Notes: generated by a model not told the origin, from the sequence alone. A DNA stretch of 64,000 nt from Pseudomonas sp. WS 5079 (GCF_012985465.1 NZ_JAAQWN010000002.1:248001-312000), one strand, 5' to 3'; positions 14,312-24,794 are shown, counted from the stretch's first letter. Translations and numbers: made by a program.

Positions 14312-16363
14312 ATGTCCGAGCCACGCAAGATCCTCGTCACCAGCGCCCTGCCCTATGCCAATGGTTCCATCCATCTTGGCCATATGCTTGAGTACATCCA
14401 GACCGATATGTGGGTGCGCTTCCAGAAGCATCGCGGCAATCAATGCATTTATGTCTGCGCGGACGACGCCCACGGTTCGGCCATCATGTTGCGCGCCGAA
14501 AAGGAAGGCATCACCCCGGAACAACTGATCGCCAACGTCCAGGCTGAACACAGCGCCGACTTTGCCGAGTTCCTGGTGGATTTCGACAACTTCCACTCGA
14601 CCCACGCCGAAGAAAACCGCGAGCTGTCGAGCCAGATCTACCTCAAGCTGCGTGACGCCGGGCACATTGCCACCCGCTCGATCACCCAGTATTTCGACCC
14701 GGAAAAGAAAATGTTCCTGGCCGACCGCTTCATCAAGGGCACCTGCCCCAAGTGCGGCACCGAAGACCAGTACGGCGACAACTGCGAAAAATGCGGCGCC
14801 ACCTACGCGCCGACCGACCTTAAGGATCCGAAGTCGGCGATTTCGGGCGCCACCCCGGTGCTCAAGGATTCCCAGCACTTTTTCTTCAAGCTCCCGGATT
14901 TCCAGGAAATGCTGCAAGCCTGGACCCGCAGCGGCACCCTGCAGGACGCCGTAGCCAACAAGATCGCCGAATGGCTGGATGCCGGCCTGCAACAGTGGGA
15001 CATCTCCCGCGATGCGCCGTATTTCGGCTTCGAGATCCCCGATGAGCCGGGCAAGTACTTCTATGTGTGGCTGGACGCGCCGATCGGCTACATGGCCAGC
15101 TTCAAGAACCTCTGCGACCGCACGCCAGAGTTGGATTTCGACGCGTTCTGGGGCAAGGACTCCACCGCCGAGCTGTACCACTTCATCGGCAAGGACATTG
15201 TCAATTTCCACGCCCTGTTCTGGCCGGCGATGCTCGAAGGTTCGGGCTACCGCAAGCCGACCGGCATCGCCGTACACGGTTACCTGACGGTCAATGGCCA
15301 GAAGATGTCCAAGTCCCGTGGCACCTTTATCAAGGCGCGCACCTACCTGGACCACCTGTCGCCGGAGTACCTGCGCTACTACTACGCGTCCAAGCTGGGC
15401 CGCGGCGTCGACGACCTGGACCTGAACCTGGAAGACTTCGTGCAGAAGGTCAACTCGGACCTGGTGGGCAAGGTGGTCAACATCGCCAGCCGTTGCGCCG
15501 GGTTTATCCACAAGGGCAATGCTGGCGTGATGGTGCCGGTCAACGCCGCACCGGAGCTGACCGATGCCTTCCTGGCAGCCGCGCCAAGCATTGCCGACGC
15601 CTATGAAGCCCGCGACTTTGCCCGCGCCATGCGCGAGATCATGGGCCTGGCCGACCGCGCCAACGCCTGGATCGCCGACAAAGCGCCGTGGTCGCTGAAC
15701 AAGCAGGAAGGCAAGCAGGATGAAGTCCAGGCCATCTGCGCCACCGGCATCAACCTGTTCCGCCAGTTGGTGATCTTCCTCAAGCCGGTGCTGCCGTTGC
15801 TGGCCGCTGACGCCGAGGCCTTCCTCAACGTTGCGCCGTTGACCTGGAATGACCACGCCAGCCTGCTCAACAACCATCAGCTCAACGAGTTCAAGCCGCT
15901 GATGACCCGTATCGACCCGGTCAAGGTGCAGGCCATGACGGACGCGTCCAAGGAAGACCTGACCGCCAGCCAGACCGACACCGGCGAAGCCGCCCCGGCC
16001 GGCAATGGCGAGCTGGCCAAGGATCCGTTGTCACCGGAAATCGACTTCGACGCCTTTGCCGCCGTGGACCTGCGGGTTGCACTGATCATCAAGGCCGAAG
16101 CCGTGGAAGGTGCCGACAAGCTGTTGCGCCTGACCCTGGATATCGGCGACGAGCAACGCAACGTGTTCTCCGGGATCAAGAGTGCCTACCCGGACCCGTC
16201 CAAGCTCGATGGTCGACTGACCATGATGATCGCCAACCTCAAGCCACGAAAAATGAAGTTCGGCATCTCCGAGGGCATGGTGATGGCAGCCGGCCCTGGC
16301 GGTGAAGAAATCTACCTGCTCAGCCCCGACAGCGGCGCCAAGCCTGGCCAGCGCATCAAGTAA
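14312..16363 (+). CDS. metG: Methionyl-tRNA synthetase
   Basis: A 683-residue class I synthetase. The HIGH motif is HLGH at residues 21-24, the zinc-binding CPKCG/CEKCG knuckles lie near 145-162 and KMSKS near 331. From about residue 570 the protein has the EMAP-II-like tRNA-binding domain ([21 protein letters not shown] ... [12 protein letters not shown]), as in the E. coli dimeric form. It charges tRNA-Met. The ATG follows AAGTAGCCGAGCCCC, a weak binding site, but the N-terminus fits the family. Confidence 0.98.
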   Translation: MSEPRKILVTSALPYANGSIHLGHMLEYIQTDMWVRFQKHRGNQCIYVCADDAHGSAIMLRAEKEGITPEQLIANVQAEHSADFAEFLVDFDNFHSTHAEENRELSSQIYLKLRDAGHIATRSITQYFDPEKKMFLADRFIKGTCPKCGTEDQYGDNCEKCGATYAPTDLKDPKSAISGATPVLKDSQHFFFKLPDFQEMLQAWTRSGTLQDAVANKIAEWLDAGLQQWDISRDAPYFGFEIPDEPGKYFYVWLDAPIGYMASFKNLCDRTPELDFDAFWGKDSTAELYHFIGKDIVNFHALFWPAMLEGSGYRKPTGIAVHGYLTVNGQKMSKSRGTFIKARTYLDHLSPEYLRYYYASKLGRGVDDLDLNLEDFVQKVNSDLVGKVVNIASRCAGFIHKGNAGVMVPVNAAPELTDAFLAAAPSIADAYEARDFARAMREIMGLADRANAWIADKAPWSLNKQEGKQDEVQAICATGINLFRQLVIFLKPVLPLLAADAEAFLNVAPLTWNDHASLLNNHQLNEFKPLMTRIDPVKVQAMTDASKEDLTASQTDTGEAAPAGNGELAKDPLSPEIDFDAFAAVDLRVALIIKAEAVEGADKLLRLTLDIGDEQRNVFSGIKSAYPDPSKLDGRLTMMIANLKPRKMKFGISEGMVMAAGPGGEEIYLLSPDSGAKPGQRIK

Positions 16364-16370
16364 CCCGAAG

Positions 16371-16403
16371 CGCCCTGTCGCGGTGATTGGCCGCGACAGG
16401 GCG
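16371..16403 (+). terminator. Probable terminator after metG
   Basis: CGCCCTGTCGCGG and CCGCGACAGGGCG form a 13-bp perfect stem over a 7-base loop. Only three T follow (GTTTG), so strength is uncertain. Confidence 0.55.
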
Positions 16404-16469
16404 GTTTGCGCTAGTACCCTCTCCCTGCTTGCCGGATAATCAGGCCCTGTTTGCTTAACCGGCTCGACC

Positions 16470-17021
16470 ATGACCGAACTGCTTGTCGCCCTTCTCTGCG
16501 CCGCCCTGATCAGCCATTACCTGCTGCGCCTGGCGCTGCCTGGAGATCCCGGGGTGGAGCGACTGCGGGTACACGCCCTTGGGTTGGCGACCACGCTGTT
16601 GATGGTGCTGACGGGTGTTTCGAGCTACCTGCTTGTTCATTTCGTGTTGCAACCCTTGGCGCTGGACGCGTTATGGCTGTTTGCCTATGTGCCCGTGGCA
16701 ATCCTGTTGAGCCAGCCGTTGCTGAATGGGCTTTCGCGCCACGTGCCCGCCCTGCCCGTCGATGGCTTATGGGTGCCACTGCTGGCTAACGCCGGCGTGC
16801 TCAGCGTGGTACTCCTGGGCCCGGGCAACGCCAGCCAACTGATCTACAGCCTGGGCATCGGCCCGGCGTTCTGGCTGACCTTCAGCCTGTTCAGCGATTT
16901 GCGCCAGCGAATAGATGAAAACGATATCCCCCAGCCCTTTAAAGGCCTGCCCGTGGACCTGCTCAGTGCCGGGCTGATGGCCGTGGCATTCCTGGGCTTA
17001 AACGCAATGATCAAACCATGA
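16470..17021 (+). CDS. rnfA: RnfA-like membrane subunit lacking the usual cysteines
   Basis: A 183-residue protein with about six membrane segments. It aligns with RnfA/RsxA ([45 protein letters not shown]). RnfA and RnfE normally share an intramembrane [2Fe-2S] cluster held by Cys in LGLCP and TNCAVLG motifs. Here the corresponding stretches read RLALPGDPG and LANAGVLS, with no Cys. Rnf complexes couple redox reactions to ion movement or keep SoxR reduced. It overlaps rnfB by 4 bases. The symbol reflects homology, not proven function. Confidence 0.75.
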   Translation: MTELLVALLCAALISHYLLRLALPGDPGVERLRVHALGLATTLLMVLTGVSSYLLVHFVLQPLALDALWLFAYVPVAILLSQPLLNGLSRHVPALPVDGLWVPLLANAGVLSVVLLGPGNASQLIYSLGIGPAFWLTFSLFSDLRQRIDENDIPQPFKGLPVDLLSAGLMAVAFLGLNAMIKP

Positions 17022-18226
17022 GCCTGATTCAACGTATCGACGCCCTGCTGCCCCAAACCCAATGCGGCAAATGCGGGCACCACGGTTGCAGGCCCTACGC
17101 CGAAGGCATCGCCCAGGGCGAGGCCATCAACAAGTGCCCGCCGGGCGGCCCCGAAACCATTGCCGAACTGGCGCAGTTGTTGAACCTGGTACCGCTGGAG
17201 CTGGACAGTTCCCGTGGTGAAGCCCCGGCGCAGATCGCCTTTATCCGCGAGGCCGAGTGCATCGGCTGCACCAAGTGCATCCAGGCCTGCCCGGTGGATG
17301 CGATTGTCGGCGCGGCCAAGCTGATGCATACCGTGATCGTGGATGAATGCACCGGCTGCGACTTGTGTGTGGCTCCCTGCCCGGTGGACTGCATCGACAT
17401 GCTGCCGCTGCCCCTGGCCGCGGTGCTGCCGATTGTCGCGGGCTACGCGATTACTGCCGAGGAGCGCCAGGCGCGCGGGACCAAGCGTGATCGCGCCCGC
17501 CGTCGCTTCGAGCAACGCAACGCAAGGCTGCAACGCGAGGAAGAACACAAGCTGGCGGAGCGCCTGGCCCGCAGCAAACGCCCGGCCCCCATCGTGCAGG
17601 CCAATAGCGACCCATTGCAGGCCGCCATCGAACGCATGCGCGCACAAAAAGCCGCAGAGATCGACACAGCGTTAAAAAAAGCCAAGGTCAACCTGGCAAT
17701 GAGCCGGGCGCAACTGCACAAATCCCTGAAAGCCTTTGGCCATCCGCCGACCTTTGAGCAGCAGTCGCAGTTGATCATCCTGCAGCAGCAGTTTGAGTCC
17801 GCCGAACAGGCATTGACCGCCCTCGAAGCGAACGCCCCCACAGTGGCGTCCCCCCAGGCCAGTAAAGACCCTGAGCTCAAGCGCGCAAAAATCCAGCTGG
17901 CCATGCGTCGCGCCGAGCTGAAAAAGGCCCAGGACGCACTGGCCGATGCAGAGCAACTGACCACACTCGGCGCAGCCCTGGCCGCCGCCGAACGGGTGTT
18001 GCACGCAGCCGAAGAAAAATCCGAGCAGCCCCGGCCGGACCTGCAACGTATCGAGAAACGGCCCATCGACCGTCACCTGCGCCAGTTGAAGACCGCCCTG
18101 GCCTATGCCCGCGCCGATCTGAGCAAACTTGAGCGCCAGCCCACCAGCAGTGCCGCCGAGCTGACGGATGCCAGGCTGCGCGTGGATGAAGCCCAACGGC
18201 AAGTAGATAGTCATGTCAGCGCCTGA
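17018..18226 (+). CDS. rnfB: RnfB-like Fe-S protein with an RnfC-like C-terminal tail
   Basis: A 402-residue protein, about twice the length of normal RnfB. The N-terminal membrane anchor is missing; the protein starts [20 protein letters not shown]. It keeps the CGKCGHHGC...C cluster and two ferredoxin motifs, [12 protein letters not shown] and [12 protein letters not shown]. After residue about 150 it changes to charged helical repeats ([53 protein letters not shown]), the type found at the C-terminus of RnfC. No separate rnfC follows. It may be the product of a deletion joining rnfB to the end of rnfC. It overlaps rnfA by 4 bases and rnfD by 14. Confidence 0.8.
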   Translation: MSLIQRIDALLPQTQCGKCGHHGCRPYAEGIAQGEAINKCPPGGPETIAELAQLLNLVPLELDSSRGEAPAQIAFIREAECIGCTKCIQACPVDAIVGAAKLMHTVIVDECTGCDLCVAPCPVDCIDMLPLPLAAVLPIVAGYAITAEERQARGTKRDRARRRFEQRNARLQREEEHKLAERLARSKRPAPIVQANSDPLQAAIERMRAQKAAEIDTALKKAKVNLAMSRAQLHKSLKAFGHPPTFEQQSQLIILQQQFESAEQALTALEANAPTVASPQASKDPELKRAKIQLAMRRAELKKAQDALADAEQLTTLGAALAAAERVLHAAEEKSEQPRPDLQRIEKRPIDRHLRQLKTALAYARADLSKLERQPTSSAAELTDARLRVDEAQRQVDSHVSA

Positions 18227-19178
18227 GGTGGTTGATCGCCAGCAACACGCCATGCAGCGATTATTGCTGGCCACAACGCCCGGCGTGCTGGTGCTGTTCT
18301 GGCTGTATGGCTGGGGCGTGCTGATCAATCTGTTGCTGGCCGGCAGCTGTGCATGGGCCGTCGAAGCCGGTGTGCGCCAAGTGCGCGGCCATGATTCCCG
18401 CGACTTGGGCGGCCTGGTCAGCGCGGTGTTGCTGGCCTTGGCGCTACCACCTTATTGCCCGTGGTGGTTATGCCTGGGCGCTGTCAGCAGTGGCTTGCTG
18501 TTGGGCAAACACCTGTATGGCGGCAAGCAAAACCCCTTCAACCCGGCCATGCTCGGTTATGCGTTGATGCTGCTGGCCTTTCCCCAGCCAATGACCCATT
18601 GGCCGGCGTCCCACGGCCTGGACCTGCTGGCCGGCCTGCAACAAGTGTTCGGCCTGCACGGCGAGACCGCCGATGCCTGGGCCCGGGCCACTGCGTTGGA
18701 CGCCTTGCGCATCAATAACAGCCTGACTGTCGACGAGCTGTTTGCCCGCCACCCGGCTTTCGGCCAGCTCGCAGGTAAAGGCACTGAGTGGGTGAACCTG
18801 GCATTTCTCGCTGGCGGCCTCTATTTACTGCAGCAACGGGTCTTCAGCTGGCATGCGCCGGTGGGCATGCTCGCCAGCCTGTTTGTCATCAGCCTGCTGT
18901 GCTGGAACGGCTCGGGTTCGGACTCCCATGGCTCGCCGCTGTTTCACCTGCTGACCGGAGCCACTATGCTCGGGGCCTTCTTTATCGTCACCGAGCCGGT
19001 GTCGGGTGCAAAAAGTGCGCGGGCGCGCTTGTTGTTTGGGGTGGGCGTGGGATTGCTGACCTATCTGGTCCGCACCTGGGGCAGCTACCCGGATGGCGTG
19101 GCGTTCGCGGTGCTGATGATGAACCTGGCAGTGCCGGCACTGGAGCGCTGGACGCGGCCGCAGGCGGTGGAAGCATGA
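18213..19178 (+). CDS. rnfD: RnfD-like flavoprotein membrane subunit
   Basis: A 321-residue protein with about nine membrane segments. It keeps the flavinylation motif [12 protein letters not shown] near residue 250, where Thr carries covalent FMN in RnfD/NqrB. The [20 protein letters not shown] segment is also conserved. In the complete complex RnfD takes part in electron transfer across the membrane. It overlaps rnfB by 14 bases and rnfG by 4 (ATGA). Confidence 0.88.
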   Translation: MSAPEVVDRQQHAMQRLLLATTPGVLVLFWLYGWGVLINLLLAGSCAWAVEAGVRQVRGHDSRDLGGLVSAVLLALALPPYCPWWLCLGAVSSGLLLGKHLYGGKQNPFNPAMLGYALMLLAFPQPMTHWPASHGLDLLAGLQQVFGLHGETADAWARATALDALRINNSLTVDELFARHPAFGQLAGKGTEWVNLAFLAGGLYLLQQRVFSWHAPVGMLASLFVISLLCWNGSGSDSHGSPLFHLLTGATMLGAFFIVTEPVSGAKSARARLLFGVGVGLLTYLVRTWGSYPDGVAFAVLMMNLAVPALERWTRPQAVEA

Positions 19179-19780
19179 AGCGCACCTCGCAAGCCTTGAG
19201 CGTGCTTTTGATCGCCGCCGGCGCGGTAGGCCTGACCCTTGGCCTGCAACAGCTGACCGCCAAGCCCATTGCCGCGCAGCAGCGTGAAATGCAAAGCCGG
19301 GCGTTGCTGGATGTACTGCCTGCTGGCAGTTATGACAATCAACCGTTGGAACGCCCCTTGGACGTTACTTCGGCAATGCTGGACAACAGCCAACTGCTGG
19401 GAGCTTACCTCGCGACCTTGGCCGGCAAACCCAGCTCCGTGGTGCTGCGCTCCCAGGTCGAGGGTTATGGTGGCCGCATCCAATTGCTAATTGCCATCGA
19501 CCGCAACGCCAAGCTGCTCGGGGTCAAGACCCTGGCACACACGGAAACGCCCACGCTGGGCGGGCATATCGGCGAACCCGGCAATCCCTGGCTTGCCTCA
19601 TTCAAGGGGCTGTCGCAGGAAAATCCACAGGCTTGGGCGCTGAAGAAAGACAGCGGCCAGTTCGACCAAATGGCCGGTGCGACCATCACGTCCCGCGCCG
19701 TGATCAACGCGATCCACGATGCCCTGCGGTATTTTGACGAGCACCGCCAGGCCCTGCTGGAGCGCACCGACCATGACTAA
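19175..19780 (+). CDS. rnfG: RnfG-like covalent FMN subunit
   Basis: A 201-residue protein with start ATG at 19175, overlapping the rnfD stop. A single N-terminal membrane anchor (SVLLIAAGAVGLTLGLQ) is followed by a periplasmic domain. The flavin attachment motif AGATITSRAV is near residue 170, and the TPTLGGHIG segment is typical. ApbE would attach FMN to the Thr. It overlaps the next gene by 8 bases. Confidence 0.88.
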   Translation: MKRTSQALSVLLIAAGAVGLTLGLQQLTAKPIAAQQREMQSRALLDVLPAGSYDNQPLERPLDVTSAMLDNSQLLGAYLATLAGKPSSVVLRSQVEGYGGRIQLLIAIDRNAKLLGVKTLAHTETPTLGGHIGEPGNPWLASFKGLSQENPQAWALKKDSGQFDQMAGATITSRAVINAIHDALRYFDEHRQALLERTDHD

Positions 19781-20276
19781 GCCATTGGTCCTCGGCAACC
19801 TGTTGCTGCTACCGGCGCTGCTGGGTGTCAGTGACACGCCGGCGAGTGCTGCAACGTTCTGGGTTATGTGGACGCTGATCATGATGCTCCATGGCTGGAG
19901 CTGCGGCTGGGTGCGCAATCGCCTCAGTGGCCAGTGGCAGCTGATGGCCAATGTATTACTGGCCACCACCTGGGTCAGTTGCGCCAACCTAGTGGCGCAG
20001 GCAGTGGCCTTTGCCCCGTCTACGGGCCTGGGGGCATACCTGGCCTTGATCGGCCTGCAATGCGTGCTGCTTGAGCACGAAGGCCTGTTCGCCGCCCACC
20101 AGCGCAGGGCACAACTTAAACTGTTCGCGCTAGTAACCGGGCTACTGGCTGCAATCACCCTCTCGCGCTTGTTACTCGGCAGTAGCATCGCCACCCTCGC
20201 CCCCACAGGGTTTATCCTGCTCGGGTTGCTGCTCGCCGGGTGGCAGGCCTGGACCCAACGCCACACACCACATTGA
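19773..20276 (+). CDS. rnfE: RnfE-like membrane protein, strongly diverged
   Basis: A 167-residue protein, about 60 shorter than typical RnfE, starting MTKPLVLGNLLLLPALLGVS. It has five to six membrane segments. The place between rnfG and nth and the N-terminal pattern support RnfE. Of the two cluster-binding Cys, the first (LGLCP in normal RnfE) is lost (LLLLPALLG) and only one Cys remains in LIGLQCVLLEHEG. An unrelated small membrane protein cannot be excluded. Confidence 0.6.
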   Translation: MTKPLVLGNLLLLPALLGVSDTPASAATFWVMWTLIMMLHGWSCGWVRNRLSGQWQLMANVLLATTWVSCANLVAQAVAFAPSTGLGAYLALIGLQCVLLEHEGLFAAHQRRAQLKLFALVTGLLAAITLSRLLLGSSIATLAPTGFILLGLLLAGWQAWTQRHTPH

Positions 20277-20292
20277 AGGAACCGCTCGCCCA

Positions 20293-20931
20293 ATGAACGC
20301 CGCAAAACGCCTGGAGATCTTTCGTCGGTTTCACGAGGACAACCCCGAGCCCAAGACCGAACTGGCCTACTCATCGCCGTTCGAGTTGCTGATTGCCGTG
20401 ATCCTGTCTGCGCAATCGACGGATGTGGGCGTCAACAAGGCCACGGCCAAGCTGTTTCCCGTGGCCAACACCCCGGCTGCTATCCACGCCCTGGGAGTCG
20501 AAGGATTGTCGCAGTACATCAAGACCATTGGCCTGTACAACAGCAAGGCGAAAAACGTCATTGAAACCTGCCGACTACTGGTCGAGTTGCATAACGGTGA
20601 AGTGCCAGAGACCCGCGAAGCACTTGAAGCCCTGCCCGGCGTAGGCCGCAAGACGGCCAATGTGGTGCTCAATACGGCGTTTCGCCAATTGACCATGGCG
20701 GTGGACACCCATATTTTCCGTGTCAGCAATCGCACGGGAATCGCGCCGGGCAAGAATGTGGTGGAGGTCGAAAAGCAATTGATGAAGTTTGTGCCAAAGC
20801 CTTACCTGCTCGACTCCCACCACTGGCTGATCCTGCACGGTCGGTATGTGTGTCAGGCCCGCAAGCCGCGCTGTGGCAGCTGCCGCATCGAAGACTTGTG
20901 CGAATACAAGGAAAAGACGTCGGACGATTGA
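20293..20931 (+). CDS. nth: Endonuclease III
   Basis: A 212-residue protein. The helix-hairpin-helix LPGVGRKTANVVLN carries the catalytic Lys near 120. A catalytic Asp follows in MAVDTHIFRVSNR, and the C-terminal CX6CX2CX5C (CQARKPRCGSCRIEDLC) binds [4Fe-4S]. It removes oxidised pyrimidines and cleaves abasic sites. The rnf-nth linkage is common in gamma-proteobacteria. AAGGAACC lies ahead of the ATG. Confidence 0.97.
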   Translation: MNAAKRLEIFRRFHEDNPEPKTELAYSSPFELLIAVILSAQSTDVGVNKATAKLFPVANTPAAIHALGVEGLSQYIKTIGLYNSKAKNVIETCRLLVELHNGEVPETREALEALPGVGRKTANVVLNTAFRQLTMAVDTHIFRVSNRTGIAPGKNVVEVEKQLMKFVPKPYLLDSHHWLILHGRYVCQARKPRCGSCRIEDLCEYKEKTSDD

Positions 20932-21038
20932 GCAATCATTGGTTTTATTGATCAGTCGATTGAAAAAATCTTTTTTACCCGGTGCACGATTGTCGATATA
21001 AGGAGCGCCAACGGCAGTCTTAGCCTGGAGTTAACCTT

Positions 21039-21221
21039 ATGAGCACTGGCAAAGAACAACTGGATGTAGAAGAAGACTTTGTGGCCGCAGACACGGACGA
21101 GGCAGCCGAGGCGCCTGTAGAAGTTGCCAAGACCAATTTGAGCAAACGCCGCACCATCGACAACCTTCTGGAAGAGCGACGCTTGCAAAAACAGTTGGCC
21201 GATTACGATTTCGATCTCTAG
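21039..21221 (+). CDS. PA3496-family small protein
   Basis: A 60-residue acidic protein (MSTGKEQLDVEEDFVAAD...) ending in the conserved RRTIDNLLEERRLQKQLADYDFDL-type segment. It has the same position downstream of nth as PA3496 in P. aeruginosa, a family annotated as putative envelope integrity protein. No signal peptide or membrane segment is visible, so it looks cytoplasmic. An intrinsic terminator follows. Confidence 0.8.
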   Translation: MSTGKEQLDVEEDFVAADTDEAAEAPVEVAKTNLSKRRTIDNLLEERRLQKQLADYDFDL

Positions 21222-21237
21222 CCAAACGATCACACAG

Positions 21238-21262
21238 AAGCCTCCGCCATGGAGGCTTTTTT
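21238..21262 (+). terminator. Intrinsic terminator after the PA3496-family gene
   Basis: AAGCCTCC-GCCAT-GGAGGCTTTTTT. It may also serve the convergent response regulator gene, which ends at 21284. Confidence 0.85.
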
Positions 21263-21283
21263 CTGCCTGTTGCTCCCTGCTTC

Positions 21284-21916
21284 TTAAACCAGGCCGTTAC
21301 GCTGGGCAAGCTCGATCAGGTCCACCAGGGACCGGGCGTTGAGCTTGAGCAGCAAGCGCGTCTTGTACGTGCTCACAGTCTTGTTGCTGAGGAACATGCC
21401 ATCAGCGATCTCTTTGTTGGTCTTCCCCTGGGCCAGTTGCTGCAGCACCATCATCTCCCGGCCTGAAAGCCGCTCGACCATGTCGGCTTCGCAGGTATTA
21501 CCCTGGCTGGAACGCACCGAGTTGAGTGCCTGGTTGGGGAAGTAGCTGTAGCCGGACAGCACCGCCTTGATCGCGCTCAGCAACTCGGTCAGATCCTGTT
21601 GCTTGCACACGTAGCCAGCCGCGCCCGCGTGCATGCAGCGCATGGAGAAGTGGCCCGGCGCCTGCGACGTCAACACCAATACCTTGAAGGGTTGCGCCTG
21701 CTTGGTGGAAGACAGGCGACAAATAACTTCCAAACCGTCAAGTTTGGGGATTCCAATATCCAGGATGACAATATCCGGCATATGCTCCCGCGCTAGTTGC
21801 AACGCGTCGACTCCGTTATCGGTCTCTGCAACGACCTCATAACCATGACGTTCCATTAGCATGCGTACAGCAAGGCGAATGACGGGATGATCATCCACGA
21901 TCAGCACTTTATTCAT
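21284..21916 (-). CDS. NarL/FixJ-family response regulator
   Basis: A 210-residue protein counted from MNKVLIVDDHPVI (an upstream ATG at 21928 adds four residues). The receiver has acidic pair DD at 8-9 and phosphoacceptor Asp in IVILDIGIPKLDG. The C-terminal LuxR-type DNA-binding domain reads LSGREMMVLQQLAQGKTNKEIA...NKTVSTYKTRLLLKL. No sensor kinase is adjacent, so the partner and regulon are not visible. It is orphan in a 620-bp A+T-rich neighbourhood. Confidence 0.88.
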   Translation of the reverse strand: MNKVLIVDDHPVIRLAVRMLMERHGYEVVAETDNGVDALQLAREHMPDIVILDIGIPKLDGLEVICRLSSTKQAQPFKVLVLTSQAPGHFSMRCMHAGAAGYVCKQQDLTELLSAIKAVLSGYSYFPNQALNSVRSSQGNTCEADMVERLSGREMMVLQQLAQGKTNKEIADGMFLSNKTVSTYKTRLLLKLNARSLVDLIELAQRNGLV

Positions 21917-22486
21917 GGGCAAGTCCAATTTCGCTGTTCGAATTATTCAGAACCAGCACAATAGCCTAGTCGTTTCCTCCTTGGCATAGCACTCCCCCCC
22001 AAGTAACGACAAGCAGAGACCCAACCCACAAAGTTATGAGAATAGGCCTACAAAAAAACGCCTATATGGATGCGTGGGTTATTGTTTGGCCTTTCAGAAC
22101 TTTCCGTGAGCAAACATATTTTGAGCAAAAAAACGCCTGCCAAACCAGCAAAAGTAAACACGACGCACGCCACTTTCAGGAAATGCCCCTTGCCAGGGTT
22201 GTACCCGCAGGGACCAATACAGAAAAACACCTCTCGGAAAAGTTCCATGGAAAAATTCACTACTAACCATGTACCGAACCATCTGACAGATAATTCCTAA
22301 GATAAAACCAGATACCTGATCCGTCCTACTAATTAACCGAATGAATTTAAACACAAATACTCATATACGGTTAACCTACCAACTTCCAGATACAAAAATC
22401 ACAAGCAACCCATAATAAACAGCAACACCCTCAACATCAGAAAAAATATTAAACATGATTAAACAACAACGCCCAAAATTACAGTC
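21917..22486. other. A+T-rich intergenic stretch
   Basis: A 570-bp region between the response regulator and the argG terminator, visibly richer in A and T than its surroundings, above all 22020-22480. It should hold the response regulator promoter at its left end. Small frames at 22036-22354 have no binding site or recognisable sequence. I see no RNA gene or insertion-sequence ends. Confidence 0.6.
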
Positions 22487-22516
22487 AAAAAAAATGGCCC
22501 CTCATTCGAGGGACCA
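22487..22516 (-). terminator. Intrinsic terminator after argG
   Basis: Minus-strand TGGTCCCTC-GAAT-GAGGGGCCA, with one internal mismatch, is followed by eight T. It is 24 bases after the argG stop. Confidence 0.8.
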
Positions 22517-22539
22517 CTTTTTATCCAGCCTGGACGACA

Positions 22540-23757
22540 TCAGAACAACTTGCGGCCCTTGTTGGCCGCAATGCGCATGCGCAGAGCGTTGAGCTTGATG
22601 AAGCCAGCGGCGTCGGCCTGGTTGTAGGCGCCGCCATCTTCTTCAAAGGTCGCGATGTTGGCGTCGAACAGCGACTCATCGGACTTGCGACCGGTGACAA
22701 TCACGTTGCCCTTGTACAGCTTCAGGCGCACAACGCCGTTCACATGGACCTGGGACGCGTCGATCATCTGTTGCAGCATCAGGCGCTCAGGGCTCCACCA
22801 GTAGCCGGTGTAGATCAGGCTGGCGTACTTGGGCATCAGCTCGTCCTTGAGATGAGCCACTTCACGGTCCAAGGTGATGGACTCGATGGCGCGGTGAGCG
22901 CGCAGCATGATGGTGCCACCCGGGGTTTCGTAGCAGCCACGGGACTTCATGCCCACGTAGCGGTTTTCGACGATATCCAGACGGCCGATACCGTGCTCGC
23001 CACCGATACGGTTCAGGGTCGCCAGTACGGTGGCCGGAGTCATTTCGACACCGTCCAGCGCAACGATGTCGCCGTTGCGGTAGGTCAGTTCCAGGTACTG
23101 CGGCTTGTCAGGAGCGTTCTCCGGGGAGACGGTCCATTTCCACATGTCTTCTTCGTGCTCGGTCCAGGTGTCTTCCAGTACGCCGCCTTCATAGGAAATG
23201 TGCAGGAGGTTGGCATCCATCGAGTACGGGGACTTTTTCTTACCGTGGCGCTCGATCGGGATGGCGTGCTTTTCAGCGTAATCCATCAGCTTTTCACGGG
23301 ACAGCAGGTCCCACTCACGCCAAGGAGCAATCACTTTCACGCCTGGCTTCAAGGCATAGGCGCCCAGTTCGAAACGCACCTGGTCGTTGCCCTTGCCGGT
23401 GGCACCATGGGAAATGGCGTCTGCACCGGTTTCATTGGCAATTTCGATCAGGCGCTTGGCGATCAGAGGACGTGCGATGGAAGTACCCAGCAGGTACTCG
23501 CCTTCGTAGACGGTGTTGGCGCGAAACATCGGGAAAACGAAATCGCGGACGAATTCTTCGCGCAGGTCGTCAATGTAGATCTCTTTGACGCCCATGGCTT
23601 GCGCCTTGGCTCGTGCAGGTTCGACCTCTTCGCCCTGACCCAGGTCAGCGGTAAAGGTCACCACTTCACAGTTATAAGTATCCTGCAGCCACTTGAGGAT
23701 CACCGAAGTGTCCAGGCCGCCGGAATACGCGAGAACGACCTTGTTTACGTCGGCCAT
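22540..23757 (-). CDS. argG: Argininosuccinate synthase
   Basis: A 405-residue protein with the N-type ATP pyrophosphatase motif AYSGGLDTS at residues 10-18 and conserved [15 protein letters not shown] and [15 protein letters not shown] segments. It condenses citrulline with aspartate in arginine synthesis. The argG-motY-pyrC-rnt order is the same as in P. aeruginosa. argF, for the preceding arginine step, lies 8 kb to the right on the other strand. Confidence 0.98.
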   Translation of the reverse strand: MADVNKVVLAYSGGLDTSVILKWLQDTYNCEVVTFTADLGQGEEVEPARAKAQAMGVKEIYIDDLREEFVRDFVFPMFRANTVYEGEYLLGTSIARPLIAKRLIEIANETGADAISHGATGKGNDQVRFELGAYALKPGVKVIAPWREWDLLSREKLMDYAEKHAIPIERHGKKKSPYSMDANLLHISYEGGVLEDTWTEHEEDMWKWTVSPENAPDKPQYLELTYRNGDIVALDGVEMTPATVLATLNRIGGEHGIGRLDIVENRYVGMKSRGCYETPGGTIMLRAHRAIESITLDREVAHLKDELMPKYASLIYTGYWWSPERLMLQQMIDASQVHVNGVVRLKLYKGNVIVTGRKSDESLFDANIATFEEDGGAYNQADAAGFIKLNALRMRIAANKGRKLF

Positions 23758-23885
23758 GCCATCACTCCACGGGGTTTTACGGAAAGGCGTCGATTCTACC
23801 GATCAAAACCGTGAAATTACAGGGGCGCGACAGCAAATGAAGATAAAGCGACAGATTATGTCGGGCGAGCGACGAATGGCCGCAC

Positions 23886-24794
23886 CTAAGAGGTCGCTGC
23901 CGCATTCGCCGGGCCCGCAGCCTGAGGCGCCGGTTTTTCAGGGGCAGGCACGCGGTCGAGGTGGATATTCACCCGTCGGTTCTTCGCCCGGTTGGCCGGA
24001 TTGGTATTGGGTACCAAGGGATAACGTTCACCGTGGAAGCGCAGGACGATCTGCGATTCGGGAATGCCATTGGCCTTGAAGAAGTCCATCACGGCCAAGC
24101 CCCGGCGTCGGGACAGGTCACGATTGGTCAGGCGGTTGCCGCTGTTGTCCGAGTGGCCGTCCAGCTCGATATGGTTGACCGTAGGATCGGCCTTGATGAA
24201 CTCAAGCATCACCATCAACTTGGCCTTGGCGGCCGGGTCCAGGTCGATGCCGCCGCCCGGAAAGCCGACTTCAGCCTGCTTGACCTGCTCGAAGTTCATC
24301 GGCAGCAACTTCGCGGTACACAACTGGTAGTCGCTGTAGGCCTTGTTAAAGCGTACCGGCAGCAGGCGGATCTCCGAATAACCGCCATCCCGCGAATAGT
24401 GGCGCACGGTCGGGCTGCGGCCATCGAGCAAGCCATTGAACAGGCGCCCGGCCTGGGCCTGGGAACTGTTGAACAGCACATCACCACTGCCGGCCCGCAC
24501 GGCGCCGAGGTTGATATCACCGCGCCCAGGCTGCCACGGCGCGGCCGCCGCCAATAGTGTTGCAGAGCCGACGCCCAACGCACCGTTGTAGGCTTTCAAA
24601 CGAAATGTCGCCTGCTCGCCGGCCCGGCGCACGAACTCACCCGAACCAAAATCGGCGATAGGTTGGCTCAAGCGGCACTCGAACTTGTCGCCTTCCACCT
24701 TCCACTCAATATTTTCCAGGCGCGTCTGGAACGTCAGGGCCATCGCGGGCAGGCTGGCGAACACGCTGAGCAGGGCTAGATATTGCTGGCGCAC
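23886..24794 (-). CDS. motY: Flagellar stator-ring protein MotY, OmpA family
   Basis: A protein of about 302 residues with a likely start at GTG 24794 (MRQQYLALLSVFASLPAMA), which has GGAG six bases upstream and gives a clean signal peptide. A GTG at 24806 would add four residues. The N-terminal domain (RLENIEWKVEGDKFECRLSQPI) matches MotY. The C-terminal OmpA domain binds peptidoglycan (IELDGHSDNSGNRLTNRDLSRRR). MotY builds the T ring that holds the sodium or proton stator in Pseudomonas and Vibrio flagella. A Pro/Ala-rich tail ends the protein. Confidence 0.9.
   Translation of the reverse strand: MRQQYLALLSVFASLPAMALTFQTRLENIEWKVEGDKFECRLSQPIADFGSGEFVRRAGEQATFRLKAYNGALGVGSATLLAAAAPWQPGRGDINLGAVRAGSGDVLFNSSQAQAGRLFNGLLDGRSPTVRHYSRDGGYSEIRLLPVRFNKAYSDYQLCTAKLLPMNFEQVKQAEVGFPGGGIDLDPAAKAKLMVMLEFIKADPTVNHIELDGHSDNSGNRLTNRDLSRRRGLAVMDFFKANGIPESQIVLRFHGERYPLVPNTNPANRAKNRRVNIHLDRVPAPEKPAPQAAGPANAAATS

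Noticed and set aside
22036-22354. Small genes in the A+T-rich gap (76-86 residues)
   Set aside because: No binding sites, no recognisable motifs, and low-complexity composition; kept as intergenic.
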